64,000 nt of DNA from Actinocorallia sp039871655. Lineage in GTDB: Bacteria > Actinomycetota > Actinomycetes > Streptosporangiales > Streptosporangiaceae. The DNA lies in the NCBI RefSeq assembly GCF_039871655.1, contig NZ_JBDPLZ010000003.1:1-64000 (forward strand), read 5' to 3'. Shown here one piece after another: positions 16,185-24,636 of the stretch. The notes under the pieces were generated by a model. That model was not told where the DNA came from. It ran no database searches and saw only the letters and a list, made by a program, of their open reading frames with translations. Within the stretch, counting starts at the first letter, position 1, and each line of letters starts with the position of its first letter. The position numbers and the translations under genes are program-made.

Positions 16185-16964
16185 GTGGGAGACACAGGGA
16201 TCGGGGCCGCCTCCCCGCCGGTGCGGCAGGGGGCCGTCGCCGCGGGGGCGGTGGCGCTGGCGGCCATGACGGCCGCGCAGGTCGCGTCGGGGCTGCGCCC
16301 CGGGTCGGTTCTCCTCGTCGCCGTGGTCGTGCTGCTGCTGGCGGGGTGCGCGGTCGCCTTCACCGCGGCGGTCAGCTCCTGGGGGGCGGCCGCCGTCGCG
16401 TTCTGCGTGGTGGCGTGCGTCGGGCTGGTGGCGGAGTGGGTGGGGACCCGGACGGGGTTTCCGTTCGGAGGCTACCGCTACACGGACGTGCTGTGGCCGC
16501 AGACCGGCGGCGTCCCGGTGATCGTCGCGTTGGCGTGGGCCGGGATGGGGCTGGCCGCGTACGCGGTCGCGCCGGGCGAGGGGCCGGTGCGGATCGGGAC
16601 GGGAGCGGCCGCGCTGACCGCCTGGGACCTGTTCCTCGATCCGCAGATGCTCCGGCTGGGCGCGTGGGCCTGGGTGGAGGCCGGGGCGTACCGGGGCGTG
16701 CCGTTGAGCAACTTCGCCGGGTGGCTGCTGGTGTCGGCGGTGGTGATGGCGGTGATCCACGCCGTCGTCGGGCGGAATGCCTCGGGCGCCGTCGGGCTGG
16801 TCGGTCTGTACACGGTGATGGCGGTGATGGAGACGGTCGGGTTCGCGGCGGTGTTCGAGCCTCGCGATCCGCTCGTGGCGGTCGTGGGAGGGGCGGCGAT
16901 GGGGGGTTTCGCGGTGCTGGCATGGAAACGCCGGGCGGACCGGAACGGAGCCGGGCGTGGCTGA
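16185..16964 (+). CDS. cruF: CruF-like carotenoid 1',2'-hydratase (DUF422 membrane protein)
   Basis: A 259-residue membrane protein with six to seven hydrophobic helices. It belongs to the carotenoid-biosynthesis (DUF422/CruF) family, some members of which add water to the psi end of lycopene-type carotenoids to give a tertiary 1'-hydroxyl. The family signatures TGFPFGGYRYTDVLWPQ, AWDLFLDPQM and GVPLSNFAGWLL are clear. It starts at GTG 16185. Its stop overlaps the next gene (second desaturase) by eight bases. Together with the downstream glycosyltransferase it points to an acyclic carotenoid hydroxylated and then glycosylated at C-1'. Confidence 0.85.
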   Translation: MGDTGIGAASPPVRQGAVAAGAVALAAMTAAQVASGLRPGSVLLVAVVVLLLAGCAVAFTAAVSSWGAAAVAFCVVACVGLVAEWVGTRTGFPFGGYRYTDVLWPQTGGVPVIVALAWAGMGLAAYAVAPGEGPVRIGTGAAALTAWDLFLDPQMLRLGAWAWVEAGAYRGVPLSNFAGWLLVSAVVMAVIHAVVGRNASGAVGLVGLYTVMAVMETVGFAAVFEPRDPLVAVVGGAAMGGFAVLAWKRRADRNGAGRG

Positions 16965-18405
16965 GGTCGTCGTGGTCGGCGGCGGCGTGGGCGGGATGGT
17001 CGCGGCGCTGCTCCTGGCCCGGGAAGGTCACGGCGTCCGCCTGTACGAGCGGCTGTCGCGGTTGGGAGGCAAACTGGCCGAACACCGGCGTGACGGTTTC
17101 GCCTTCTCCCTGGGACCCTCGCTGCTGACGCTCCCGGAGCTCTTCACCGAACTCGGGATCACCCGGAGCTTCGTGGAGCCCGCCCTGCTGTGCGACTACC
17201 GTTTCACGGACGGCTCCCGGCTGCCCGCGCCCAGGGACCCGTCGCGGATGGCCGCGGAGGTGGACCGGCTCGCGCCGGGGGAGGGGCAGCGCTGGCGGGC
17301 CTTCCACTCCTGGGCGCGCGGCTGCATGGACGCCTCGCGGCGCACGTTCTTCTCCGGTCCGCTGTTCGGCAGGCCGACGCCCGGGACGAGGGCCTCGGAC
17401 GTGCTGGCGGTCGCGCCCGGACGGACGCTCGCCGGGCTGGCACGCAAGTACTTCCGCGACCCCAGGCTGCGGCAGTATGTCGGCCGCTACGCCACCTACG
17501 CCGGGTCGAACCCCTACCGGGCCCCGGCCGCGCTGGGCTGTGTCCCGGCGATCGAGCACGACCAGGGAGGCTGGTACGTCCCCGGAGGGCTGCCGCGCCT
17601 GGCCGACGATCTGGCGGCGCTGTTGAAGGAAGCCGGTGTGGAGGTCTTCCTCTCCTCCCAGGTCGACACGATCGTCTCCGACGGCGATCGGGTCCGCGGT
17701 GTGCGCCTCGCGGATGGCGAGACGGTGCGTGCGGACGTGGTGGTCGCCAACACCGATGCGACGGCCCTGTACGCACGGCTGCTGCCGAACCGCAGGCGGC
17801 TGCGCCGCATCGCCGGGCTCGGCCCGTCGTCGTCGGCGTTCCTGCTGCTGGCCGGGGTGGAGGGGCGGACCGAGGGACTGGCGCACCACACGGTCGTCTT
17901 CTCCGCGGACTACCGGGCGGAGTTCGATGACATCTTCGAGCGCCGCCGCCCGCCCCTGGACCCGACGGTCTACGTCGGCTGCTCCGCGGTGGACGACGCC
18001 TCGCAGGCGCCCGACGGCATGGAGAACTGGACGATGCTGGTCAACGTGCCCGCACACGACCCGTCGCGGTGGCCTCTGACGCCCGAGGCCTACCGGGACC
18101 TGGTGCTGGAGCGGCTGGCGGACCGAGGCCACGACCTGTCGGGCAGGCTGAGGTTCGTCGACCTGTTCACTCCCTCCGATCTGCGTGAACGCTACGGCGG
18201 ATGGAACGGAGCGATCTACGGCACCGCCTACGACGGGGTGATGGCGCCGCTGCGCCGTCCCGGCAACCGCGGGCCCCGGCGCGGACTGTACCTGGTGGGC
18301 GGCTCGGCGCATCCCGGCGGTGGCCTGCCCCTGGTGGCGATGGGCGGACGTATCGTCGCGTCCCTCGTCAGCGCGGACTTCCCCGCGCAGGGGCGGGCCC
18401 GGTGA
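16957..18405 (+). CDS. CrtI-family carotenoid desaturase/oxidase (second copy)
   Basis: A 482-residue FAD-dependent oxidoreductase of the phytoene-desaturase family. The dinucleotide motif VVVGGGVGGM is at residues 4-13, a second FAD contact SLGPSLLTLP follows near residue 50, and the C-terminal FAD signature YLVGGSAHPGGGLPLV is near 450. It is paralogous to crtI at 21701-23158. It sits between a CruF-like hydratase and a glycosyltransferase, so a late role is likely, such as CrtD-like 3,4-desaturation. An end-group oxidase role like staphylococcal CrtP is also possible. Confidence 0.85.
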   Translation: MAEVVVVGGGVGGMVAALLLAREGHGVRLYERLSRLGGKLAEHRRDGFAFSLGPSLLTLPELFTELGITRSFVEPALLCDYRFTDGSRLPAPRDPSRMAAEVDRLAPGEGQRWRAFHSWARGCMDASRRTFFSGPLFGRPTPGTRASDVLAVAPGRTLAGLARKYFRDPRLRQYVGRYATYAGSNPYRAPAALGCVPAIEHDQGGWYVPGGLPRLADDLAALLKEAGVEVFLSSQVDTIVSDGDRVRGVRLADGETVRADVVVANTDATALYARLLPNRRRLRRIAGLGPSSSAFLLLAGVEGRTEGLAHHTVVFSADYRAEFDDIFERRRPPLDPTVYVGCSAVDDASQAPDGMENWTMLVNVPAHDPSRWPLTPEAYRDLVLERLADRGHDLSGRLRFVDLFTPSDLRERYGGWNGAIYGTAYDGVMAPLRRPGNRGPRRGLYLVGGSAHPGGGLPLVAMGGRIVASLVSADFPAQGRAR

Positions 18406-19547
18406 GGCTCTCCGCGCTGGTCACGGCCGCTCAGGCGGGAGCGGCGGCGGCGGTCTGGACGCGGCTCGCCCGGGGCCGGGACCGGCTGCCCGCCCTGGCG
18501 CCCCCGGCGCGGCCGGTGAAACCGGTCTCGGTGGTGATCCCCGCCCGGAACGAGGAGAAGCGCCTCGGCCCCTGCCTGCGCGCCGTGCTCGCCGACCCCG
18601 CGGCCGGCGAGGTGATCGTCGTCGACGACGAGTCCCGGGACGGCACCGCGCGCCTGGCCTCCGAACTCGGCGCGCGGGTGGTGTGGGGGGCGCCGCTGCC
18701 GCCGGGCTGGGTGGGCAAGCAGTGGGCGCTGCGCCAGGGGACGGAGGCGGCGGCGCACGAGGTGGTGGTGACCCTCGACTCCGACACGCGGCCCCGGCCC
18801 GGCCTGGTCTCCGCGATGGCCGCCTCCCTGGAGGAATACGACCTGGTGACGGCCGCGCCCCGGTTCGTCTGCGACGACATCGCCGAACAGGCCCTGCACG
18901 CCGCGTTCCTGAGCACGCTGGTCTACCGGTTCGGGCCGGTCGGGCCGCGTGTCCCGCCTCCGCCGGACCGGGTGCTCGCCAACGGCCAGTGCACCGCCTT
19001 CCGCCGGGACCGGATGGTCGCGGCCGGTGGCTTCGAACGCATCCGCAGACACATGACGGACGACGTCGCGCTCGCCCGCACTCTGGCCGCCGACGGCTGG
19101 AAGATCGGTTTCCTCGACGCGGGCGGCCTGCTGGAAGTGGACATGTACACGTCGGCCGGGGAGGTCTGGCGTGAGTGGGGCCGTTCGCTCCCGCTCCGGG
19201 ACGTGACCGGCCCGGGCCCGCTCGCCGCCGACCTGGCCGTGGTCTGGCTGGCCTGCGCCCTGCCCGCGGCAAGGCTGGTCCTCGGCCGTCCGACCCGGCT
19301 CGACCTGGCGCTGCTGGGGACCCGGCTGCTGCTGACGGGCGCGCTGCGCGGCAGCTACACCCGTCCCGGGCCGGGCGTGTGGCTGTCACCGCTGCTCGAC
19401 CCGGCCGCGGCCGTCCGCCTGACGTGGACGACGCTGCGCCCGGTCCGTACCTGGCGCGGGCGCGTCTACCCCGCCTCCGGGGACGGCGCGGCGAGGGTCA
19501 GCGGCGGCGCGCCGCCAGCGCGGCCTGACCGAACCGGAGCCCGATGA
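18402..19547 (+). CDS. Membrane-associated family 2 glycosyltransferase (carotenoid-type)
   Basis: A 381-residue GT2 enzyme. An N-terminal hydrophobic stretch precedes the GT-A domain (VSVVIPARNEEKRL near residue 44, VVDDESRDGT near 69, metal-binding TLDSDTRP near 125, DDVALARTL near 222). C-terminal hydrophobic segments follow. The GTG at 18402 overlaps the desaturase stop (GTGA), so both are co-translated. The layout is that of CrtQ/CruC enzymes, which add a sugar to hydroxylated or carboxylated carotenoids. The last 50 bases overlap the 3' end of the opposite-strand PlsY-like gene. Confidence 0.88.
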   Translation: MRLSALVTAAQAGAAAAVWTRLARGRDRLPALAPPARPVKPVSVVIPARNEEKRLGPCLRAVLADPAAGEVIVVDDESRDGTARLASELGARVVWGAPLPPGWVGKQWALRQGTEAAAHEVVVTLDSDTRPRPGLVSAMAASLEEYDLVTAAPRFVCDDIAEQALHAAFLSTLVYRFGPVGPRVPPPPDRVLANGQCTAFRRDRMVAAGGFERIRRHMTDDVALARTLAADGWKIGFLDAGGLLEVDMYTSAGEVWREWGRSLPLRDVTGPGPLAADLAVVWLACALPAARLVLGRPTRLDLALLGTRLLLTGALRGSYTRPGPGVWLSPLLDPAAAVRLTWTTLRPVRTWRGRVYPASGDGAARVSGGAPPARPDRTGAR

Positions 19548-20103
19548 GGCACATCAGCAATCCCGTGGCGGCCACCTGTTTCGCGGGGGCGAACAGCAGT
19601 TGCAGGACGGGGGCGCCGAAGACCGCGGCCCTGGCCCCGACCGCGAACGAGCGGGCCGCCGCCGTCGTCACCGCCAGCACCACCAGGCCCAGCAGGAAGG
19701 CGGGCGGGCAGATCACCGCGAAGCCCCCGACGAAGGTGAGGATCGACCGTCCGCCGCGGAACCCGGCGAAGACCGGCCACGCGTGCCCGACCATGGCCGC
19801 GCCCACCGCCGCGTACACCAGCGCCGTGTCGGGCGCCGTCCACAGACCGGACGACGTGCCCGCGCCGGGCGTCCAGGCCGCGCAGAACCGCCCGAGCAGC
19901 CCGGCGCACAAGCCTTTCAACACGTCGCCGGCGAACACCGGAGCCGAGGCGCGCGGACCGAGCTGCTCTTTCATGTTCCAGAAACCGGGATTGCGGTCGC
20001 CGACCTGCCTGGGGTCGAAGCCGTGGACCCGGGCGACCAGCACCGCCACCGGCACCGAGCCGAGAAGGTAACCGCCGATGACCACAGCGAACAGGAGAAC
20101 CAT
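19498..20103 (-). CDS. PlsY-family membrane acyltransferase-like protein
   Basis: A 201-residue membrane protein with PlsY topology. The N-terminal LLGSVPVA segment, GDRNPGFWNM near residue 36 (PlsY motif GNPGATN-like) and HAWPVFAGFRGGRS near residue 105 (motif 3) can be aligned, though key positions diverge. PlsY proteins transfer acyl groups from acyl-phosphate to glycerol-3-phosphate. Here, inside a carotenoid cluster, a role in acylating the carotenoid sugar is conceivable. The ATG at 20103 is preferred because it begins directly with the PlsY-type first helix. It overlaps the start of crtA by 26 bases and the glycosyltransferase end by 50 bases. Confidence 0.72.
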   Translation of the reverse strand: MVLLFAVVIGGYLLGSVPVAVLVARVHGFDPRQVGDRNPGFWNMKEQLGPRASAPVFAGDVLKGLCAGLLGRFCAAWTPGAGTSSGLWTAPDTALVYAAVGAAMVGHAWPVFAGFRGGRSILTFVGGFAVICPPAFLLGLVVLAVTTAAARSFAVGARAAVFGAPVLQLLFAPAKQVAATGLLMCLIGLRFGQAALAARRR

Positions 20104-20779
20104 CGCCTCGTTCCACCTCGTCAGGTATCCCGGCACCGGGGCCATGCGGCACATGGGCTTCGACCGGCCGGTGCTGCGCCGCACCGGAGGGCTGCTGTTC
20201 TGGAGGCTACTGGGCACGGGGCGCGGCGAGGCGATGACACTCGGTGCGGACCTGCGGCGCTGGGCGCTGCTGGCGGTGTGGCGCGAGGAGCGGCATCTGG
20301 ACGACTTCCTGCGGTACTCGCCGATCCCGGCCCGCTGGCGGGACGAGGCGTGTGAGCACTGGCAGGTCCGGCTGGCGCCGCTCGCCTCGCGCGGCAGATG
20401 GGGCGGGACCGACCCGTTCGGAGCGGGACGGCCGACGGCCGCGACCCCCGGTCCGGTCGCCGTGCTCACCCGCGCCTCCATCCGCCCCGCCCGTCTGCTG
20501 GCCTTCTACCGTTCGGTCGCCCCGGTCCAGAGCGCGCTGCTGCGGCAGAAAGGCTGCCTCGCCTCGGTCGGCGTGGGCGAATGGCCGCTGGCCCGGCAGG
20601 CGACCTTCTCCTTGTGGCGGGACGCCGCGTCCGTACGCGAGTTCGCCTACGGAGGACTGGCGCACCGGCGGGTGATCGAACGCGTGCGCTCGGAGAGCTG
20701 GTACTCGGAAGAACTCTTCGCCCGCTTCACCCCGTACGACAGCGAAGGCACATGGGACGGGACCGACCCTCTGGGCTGA
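20078..20779 (+). CDS. crtA: Spheroidene monooxygenase-like carotenoid ketolase (CrtA)
   Basis: A 233-residue protein of the CrtA family, which oxidises C-2 of acyclic carotenoids to a keto group. IASFHLVRYPG at the N-terminus, GFDRPVLRRTGGLLFWRLLGTGRG and the C-terminal RESWYSEELFARF-like segment are characteristic. The ATG at 20078 lies inside the 5' end of the opposite-strand PlsY-like gene, so the two promoters or leaders overlap. It is followed 16 bases later by the convergent crtB. A CrtA homologue with no lycopene cyclase nearby supports an acyclic end product. Confidence 0.85.
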   Translation: MTTANRRTIASFHLVRYPGTGAMRHMGFDRPVLRRTGGLLFWRLLGTGRGEAMTLGADLRRWALLAVWREERHLDDFLRYSPIPARWRDEACEHWQVRLAPLASRGRWGGTDPFGAGRPTAATPGPVAVLTRASIRPARLLAFYRSVAPVQSALLRQKGCLASVGVGEWPLARQATFSLWRDAASVREFAYGGLAHRRVIERVRSESWYSEELFARFTPYDSEGTWDGTDPLG

Positions 20780-20795
20780 GTCCCTCAGGTCCGGA

Positions 20796-21704
20796 TCACG
20801 CCCACCCGGGCATTTCCACGCCCATGTAACGGTCCGCCTTGGCCGCGGCCGAGGCGGCGGCCAGATGCCGGGCGAAGGTGGCGAGCATCCGGTGGCGGGG
20901 GACCTGGACCCGGCGGGCGAGGACCTCGAAGTCCGACCGCTCGATCTCGTCCAGGATGCCTCCGTACAGGTCGTGCGCGGCCTGTACGCAGGGACGGGAC
21001 GAGGGAACGAGCATCTCCACGCCGGCCAGCGCGGCGCGGTAGTGCTCGCGGGCGCGTCCGGCCTCGAAGGCGAGGAGCTCGCGCAGCCGAGGCGAGACCC
21101 GCGGACGGGCGAGGTCGCTCTCCTCGACGCCGAACCGGGCCAGGTCGTCCTGCGGCAGGTACACCCGTCCCCGGACCAGGTCCTCCTTGACGTCGCGCAG
21201 GAAGTTGGTGAGCTGGAAGGCCAGGCCGAGCTGGCGGGCGGGCTCCCGGGCCTCCTTCTCCCAGCCGGGCAGCGGCTCCAGCACGGGGAGCGTCATGGTG
21301 CCGATCACCGCGGCGGAGCCCTCCATGTAGTCCAGCAGATCGCCGTAGGAGGAGTACCGGGCGATCGTCAGGTCCGCGCGCATCGACTGGAGGAAGGCGT
21401 CGATGTCGTCGTAGTCGATCCCGAAGGACCGCACGGTGTGGATGAACGCGGGCAGGACGTGGTCGTCGGTCGGCTCGCCCGCCAGGCCCGTCGCGAGCCG
21501 GGCGGTCAGGCGGTCCAGCGCCGCGGTGCGGTCGTCCGCCGTGGAGGAGGCGTCCACGATCTCGTCGGCGTACCTGGCGAAGCCGTAGAGCGCGTGCACG
21601 TGCCGCCGTTTCCAGGACGGCAGCAGCCTCGTGGCGAGGTAGTAGGAGCGGCCGAACCGGGCGTGCAGTCTTCGGCAGGTCTCGTAGCTGGCGGTCAGCG
21701 TCAT
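20796..21704 (-). CDS. crtB: Phytoene synthase
   Basis: A 302-residue trans-isoprenyl head-to-head synthase that condenses two geranylgeranyl diphosphates to phytoene. The two Mg-binding Asp-rich motifs are DEIVD at residues 47-51 and DVKED at 171-175. YMEGSAAVIG near 126 and LGLAFQLTNFLRD near 159 complete the active site. The ATG at 21704 overlaps the stop of crtI by four bases. It is the last gene of the crtE-crtI-crtB operon. Confidence 0.96.
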   Translation of the reverse strand: MTLTASYETCRRLHARFGRSYYLATRLLPSWKRRHVHALYGFARYADEIVDASSTADDRTAALDRLTARLATGLAGEPTDDHVLPAFIHTVRSFGIDYDDIDAFLQSMRADLTIARYSSYGDLLDYMEGSAAVIGTMTLPVLEPLPGWEKEAREPARQLGLAFQLTNFLRDVKEDLVRGRVYLPQDDLARFGVEESDLARPRVSPRLRELLAFEAGRAREHYRAALAGVEMLVPSSRPCVQAAHDLYGGILDEIERSDFEVLARRVQVPRHRMLATFARHLAAASAAAKADRYMGVEMPGWA

Positions 21705-23158
21705 CTTCGGTCCTCCAGGATGCGGTGCGCCGCGAGGCGCCCCGAGATCAGTACGGGCGGGACCCCGACGCCGGGAGCGGTGTGCATGCCCGCGAAGTGC
21801 AGGCCGGGGACGCGCCGGGCGGCGCCCGAGGGACGGAACCAGGCGGTCTGGGTGAAGCGGTGGTCCAAGGCGAAGGGGGTGCCGGCCGAATGGCCCTCCG
21901 CAGCCCAGGACCGCGGATCCCACACCAGGCGGGGAGCGTCGTCCAGACCGCCGTACCCGAGCCCGGCGAGCCGGGAGAGCAGGCGTTCCCGCAGCCGGTC
22001 GGCGAGGCCGGGATCCCACCTGCCCGTCAGGTTCGGCACCGGTTCCAGGACGCTCAGCGTGGAGTGCCCGTACGGGGCGGCACCGGTGTCCGACGCGGGG
22101 TGGGTGACCAGCAGGCTCGGGTCGGGCTGCGGCAGACCCTGCCGGAGCGCGGTGAACGTCGCCGCCCACTCCCGGCCGAAGTGCAGGGTGTGGTGGGTCT
22201 GCCCGGGGAGCCGTCGGTCCAGGCCGAAGTGCATCACCAGGCACGAGGGGGAGAACCGGGGCCTGCGCAGCCGCCAGTCCCGCGCCGCCTTCGGGAGCAG
22301 CCCGGAGGCGTGCGCGTGCGGCAGGTCGCACGCGACCACGACGTGCCGTGCGGCGAGCCGTTCTCCGGTGTCCAGCCTCACTCCGGTGACGCCGGAGCCG
22401 TCGGCCTCGACCTCGGTGGCGCGCACCCCGTAACGGAGGGCGGCGCCCTTCTTCTCCGCCAGCGCCGCCAGCGCCCTCGGGATGGCGTGCATCCCGCCCT
22501 TCGCGGGGAAGTAGACCCCGCCGACGGTGTCCATGTGCGCGATCACGGCGTAGATGCCGAGGGCCTGCTGGGGAGGCAGGCCGACGTACAGGGCCTGGAA
22601 GGTGTGCGCCCTGATCAGCCGGTCGTCGGTGAGGTGGGCGCCGACCAGCCGGTCCAGCCGCCGGAACCCGCCCAGCGAGGCCAGTTTCAGCAGGGCGTAG
22701 GGGCGCGCGAGATCGCGCAGCGAGGTCATGTCGCGGTCGATGAAGGACGACCACTCCGCCTCGAACATCTCGCCCAGCAGGGAGCGGAAACGCAGGTAGC
22801 GGGCGGCTTCGTCCGGGCCGCACAGCGCACGGACCTGGTCGGCCATCGCGTCGGCGTCCGGAAGGACGTCCAGGTGGGAGCCGTCGTGATAGGAGAGCCG
22901 GTAGCAGGGGTCGAGGCGGCGCAGCGGCAACCAGGAGTCCGGTTCCTCCCCGGCGGAGCCGAAGACGTCGGCGAGGACTCCGGGCATGGTGAGCACCGAA
23001 GGGCCGGTGTCGAAGCGGTACGGGCCCGTGGTCGCCGTGCCGCAGCAGCCGCCCGGCTCGTCCCGTGCCTCGACCACCGTCACGTCGCGTCCCGCCGCGG
23101 CCAGGCGCACGGCGGCCGCCAGCCCGCCGAGCCCCGCCCCGATCACCACGACCCGCAT
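21701..23158 (-). CDS. crtI: Phytoene desaturase
   Basis: A 485-residue FAD enzyme that desaturates phytoene to lycopene. The Rossmann motif GAGLGG is at residues 7-12, FDTGPSVLTMP near 48, the central KGGMHAIPRALAAL near 222 and the C-terminal FAMG-type segment LHFAGMHTAPGVGVPPVL near 452. I chose the ATG at 23158, which shares one base with the crtE stop (TGATG), over a GTG one codon upstream. Its stop overlaps crtB. It differs clearly from the second desaturase at 16957-18405. Confidence 0.95.
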   Translation of the reverse strand: MRVVVIGAGLGGLAAAVRLAAAGRDVTVVEARDEPGGCCGTATTGPYRFDTGPSVLTMPGVLADVFGSAGEEPDSWLPLRRLDPCYRLSYHDGSHLDVLPDADAMADQVRALCGPDEAARYLRFRSLLGEMFEAEWSSFIDRDMTSLRDLARPYALLKLASLGGFRRLDRLVGAHLTDDRLIRAHTFQALYVGLPPQQALGIYAVIAHMDTVGGVYFPAKGGMHAIPRALAALAEKKGAALRYGVRATEVEADGSGVTGVRLDTGERLAARHVVVACDLPHAHASGLLPKAARDWRLRRPRFSPSCLVMHFGLDRRLPGQTHHTLHFGREWAATFTALRQGLPQPDPSLLVTHPASDTGAAPYGHSTLSVLEPVPNLTGRWDPGLADRLRERLLSRLAGLGYGGLDDAPRLVWDPRSWAAEGHSAGTPFALDHRFTQTAWFRPSGAARRVPGLHFAGMHTAPGVGVPPVLISGRLAAHRILEDRR

Positions 23159-24213
23159 CACGCGCTCCTGTCCGTGGCCAGGGCCGCCAGCCCCGCCAGC
23201 GCCGCCGCCGCGTCGGCGGGGATGCCGGAGCCGTCGAGCGCGGCGGTCGCGCGTCCGGCCAGCCCCGCGATGCGGTCCTCGACGGCCGCCAGCGCACCGC
23301 AGGCGGTGATGAGCTCGCGGGCCGCCGCGACGTCGGCCTCGTCGCGTACGTTGTCCAGCAGCGCGGTGCCGTACGCTCCCGTCCGCCGCCGGGCCTCCAC
23401 GAGCAAATGTGTCTGCTTGCCCTGGCGGAGGTCGGCCCCGGCGGGTTTGCCGGTGCGGCCGGGGTCGCCGAACACGCCGAGCACGTCGTCTCTGAGCTGG
23501 AACGCCTCTCCCAGGGGCAGTGCGTAGGAGCTCAGCACGGCGCGCAGGGCCGGATCACCTCCGGCGATGGCGTGCCCCAGGTGCAGCGGCCGTTCGACGG
23601 TGTACTTGCCGGACTTGTAGACCGCGATGTGGGCCGCCTCCCGCAGGGTGCTCGTGCCGCGGGCCGTGCAGGCCATGTCCATGAGCTGGCCGCCGATGAC
23701 CTCGGCCCGCAGCCGGGTGAACACCTCCAGCGCGTCCGCCAGCCGGGGACCGGTGTCCAGCAGCGCCGCGTCCGCCCAGGTGAAGGCGAGCAGTCCGAGC
23801 AACGCGGCCGCCGACTCGCCGAACCGTCCGGGGTCGCCCTGCCACCGCGACGCCCGGTGCCGGTCGGCCAGGGACAGGTGCGCGGTACGGCGGCCGCGGC
23901 GCAGATCGGCCTCGTCCATCACGTCGTCGATGAGCAGAGCGCAGGCGTGCAGCAGTTCGACCGCGCATCCGGCCGCCAGCACGGCGTCCTCGTCGTCAGG
24001 GGAGCCGCCCGCGGCCCGGTGCCCCCAGTACACGAGGAGAGGACGCAGCCGCTTGCCGCCGCCGCGCACGAACTCCGCCAGATGGCCGACCAGCATCTCG
24101 TACTCGTCCGGGCCCAGGAAGGAGACCCGTTCGAGTTCCCGCTCGACCAGCTCTCCGAGCCGCTGTTCGACCAGCGCGAGGACCCCCTCGTCCGCCGGGG
24201 CCGCCACCGCCAT
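23158..24213 (-). CDS. crtE: Geranylgeranyl diphosphate synthase
   Basis: A 351-residue polyprenyl synthase. The first Asp-rich motif DDVMD is at residues 96-100 and the second, DDVLGVFGD, at 242-250. GGGKRLRP near 51 binds IPP. It makes the C20 precursor for phytoene and opens the crtE-crtI-crtB operon. The ATG at 24213 has an AAGGAGA ribosome site. The 423-base region upstream holds divergent promoters shared with a P450 gene. Confidence 0.95.
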   Translation of the reverse strand: MAVAAPADEGVLALVEQRLGELVERELERVSFLGPDEYEMLVGHLAEFVRGGGKRLRPLLVYWGHRAAGGSPDDEDAVLAAGCAVELLHACALLIDDVMDEADLRRGRRTAHLSLADRHRASRWQGDPGRFGESAAALLGLLAFTWADAALLDTGPRLADALEVFTRLRAEVIGGQLMDMACTARGTSTLREAAHIAVYKSGKYTVERPLHLGHAIAGGDPALRAVLSSYALPLGEAFQLRDDVLGVFGDPGRTGKPAGADLRQGKQTHLLVEARRRTGAYGTALLDNVRDEADVAAARELITACGALAAVEDRIAGLAGRATAALDGSGIPADAAAALAGLAALATDRSA

Positions 24214-24636
24214 GGAATCTCCTTACCCCTCGCTCCGCTGGAGCGCCGCCCTGGCCGTTCCGGAGCGTGCATTCCTCCTTGCTTAGAGTTACCTCTCCCG
24301 GGGTGATCAAACAGCGGTGATCGCTTTCGAAAATCGGCCTTGACGCTGCGGGCCCGCCATGAAAACGTGACTCGCACTAGTGAGAATGTTATTCTCCTCA
24401 CAGGAGATCGAAGTGCGTGCGAGCGCTCACCCTTGCTGCTGGGGGACATATGGCTCTTTATCCGGGAGTGGAAGAGGGCGGTCGGGCCGGATCCCGGCGC
24501 GGGGCGTCGACGGCCGCGCCGCCGGGCCGATCGACCGTGCGTTATTTATCGCGAATATTGCGATTCCTGCGTAAAAGTCCAAGTCATCCGCTATAACCGA
24601 CGAAGCCTTCATGATCTACAAGGAGCCGTACCAACA
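24214..24636. promoter_or_regulatory. 423-base gene-free region between crtE and a P450 operon
   Basis: There is no convincing gene here; a 64-codon frame at 24380-24574 has no ribosome site or family. The region holds a 15-base inverted repeat at 24382-24396, a second weaker one at 24548-24564 (ATCGC, seven bases, GCGAT), and a TATAAC -10 candidate at 24592-24597 that would give a leader of about 33 bases for the P450. The stretch 24540-24600 is clearly AT-richer than its surroundings. Confidence 0.6.
24382..24396. promoter_or_regulatory. Inverted-repeat operator candidate
   Basis: GAGAATgttATTCTC has perfect six-base arms around a three-base centre. It sits about 240 bases before the P450 start and 170 bases before crtE, so it could act on either side. 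The shape is that of a TetR site. It does not match the KstR core (AAC, two bases, GTT). Confidence 0.5.

Noticed and set aside
20796..23297. 833-codon minus-strand frame that seems to fuse a long protein to crtB
   Set aside because: Only the last 302 residues are phytoene synthase. The rest is the out-of-frame shadow of crtI.
24382..24396. Possible KstR steroid box
   Set aside because: The KstR core is AAC-N2-GTT. This site is GAGAAT-N3-ATTCTC, with different arms and spacing.
24380..24574. Small 64-codon frame in the crtE/P450 gap
   Set aside because: It has no ribosome site, no conserved features and spans an inverted repeat. It is better explained as regulatory DNA.
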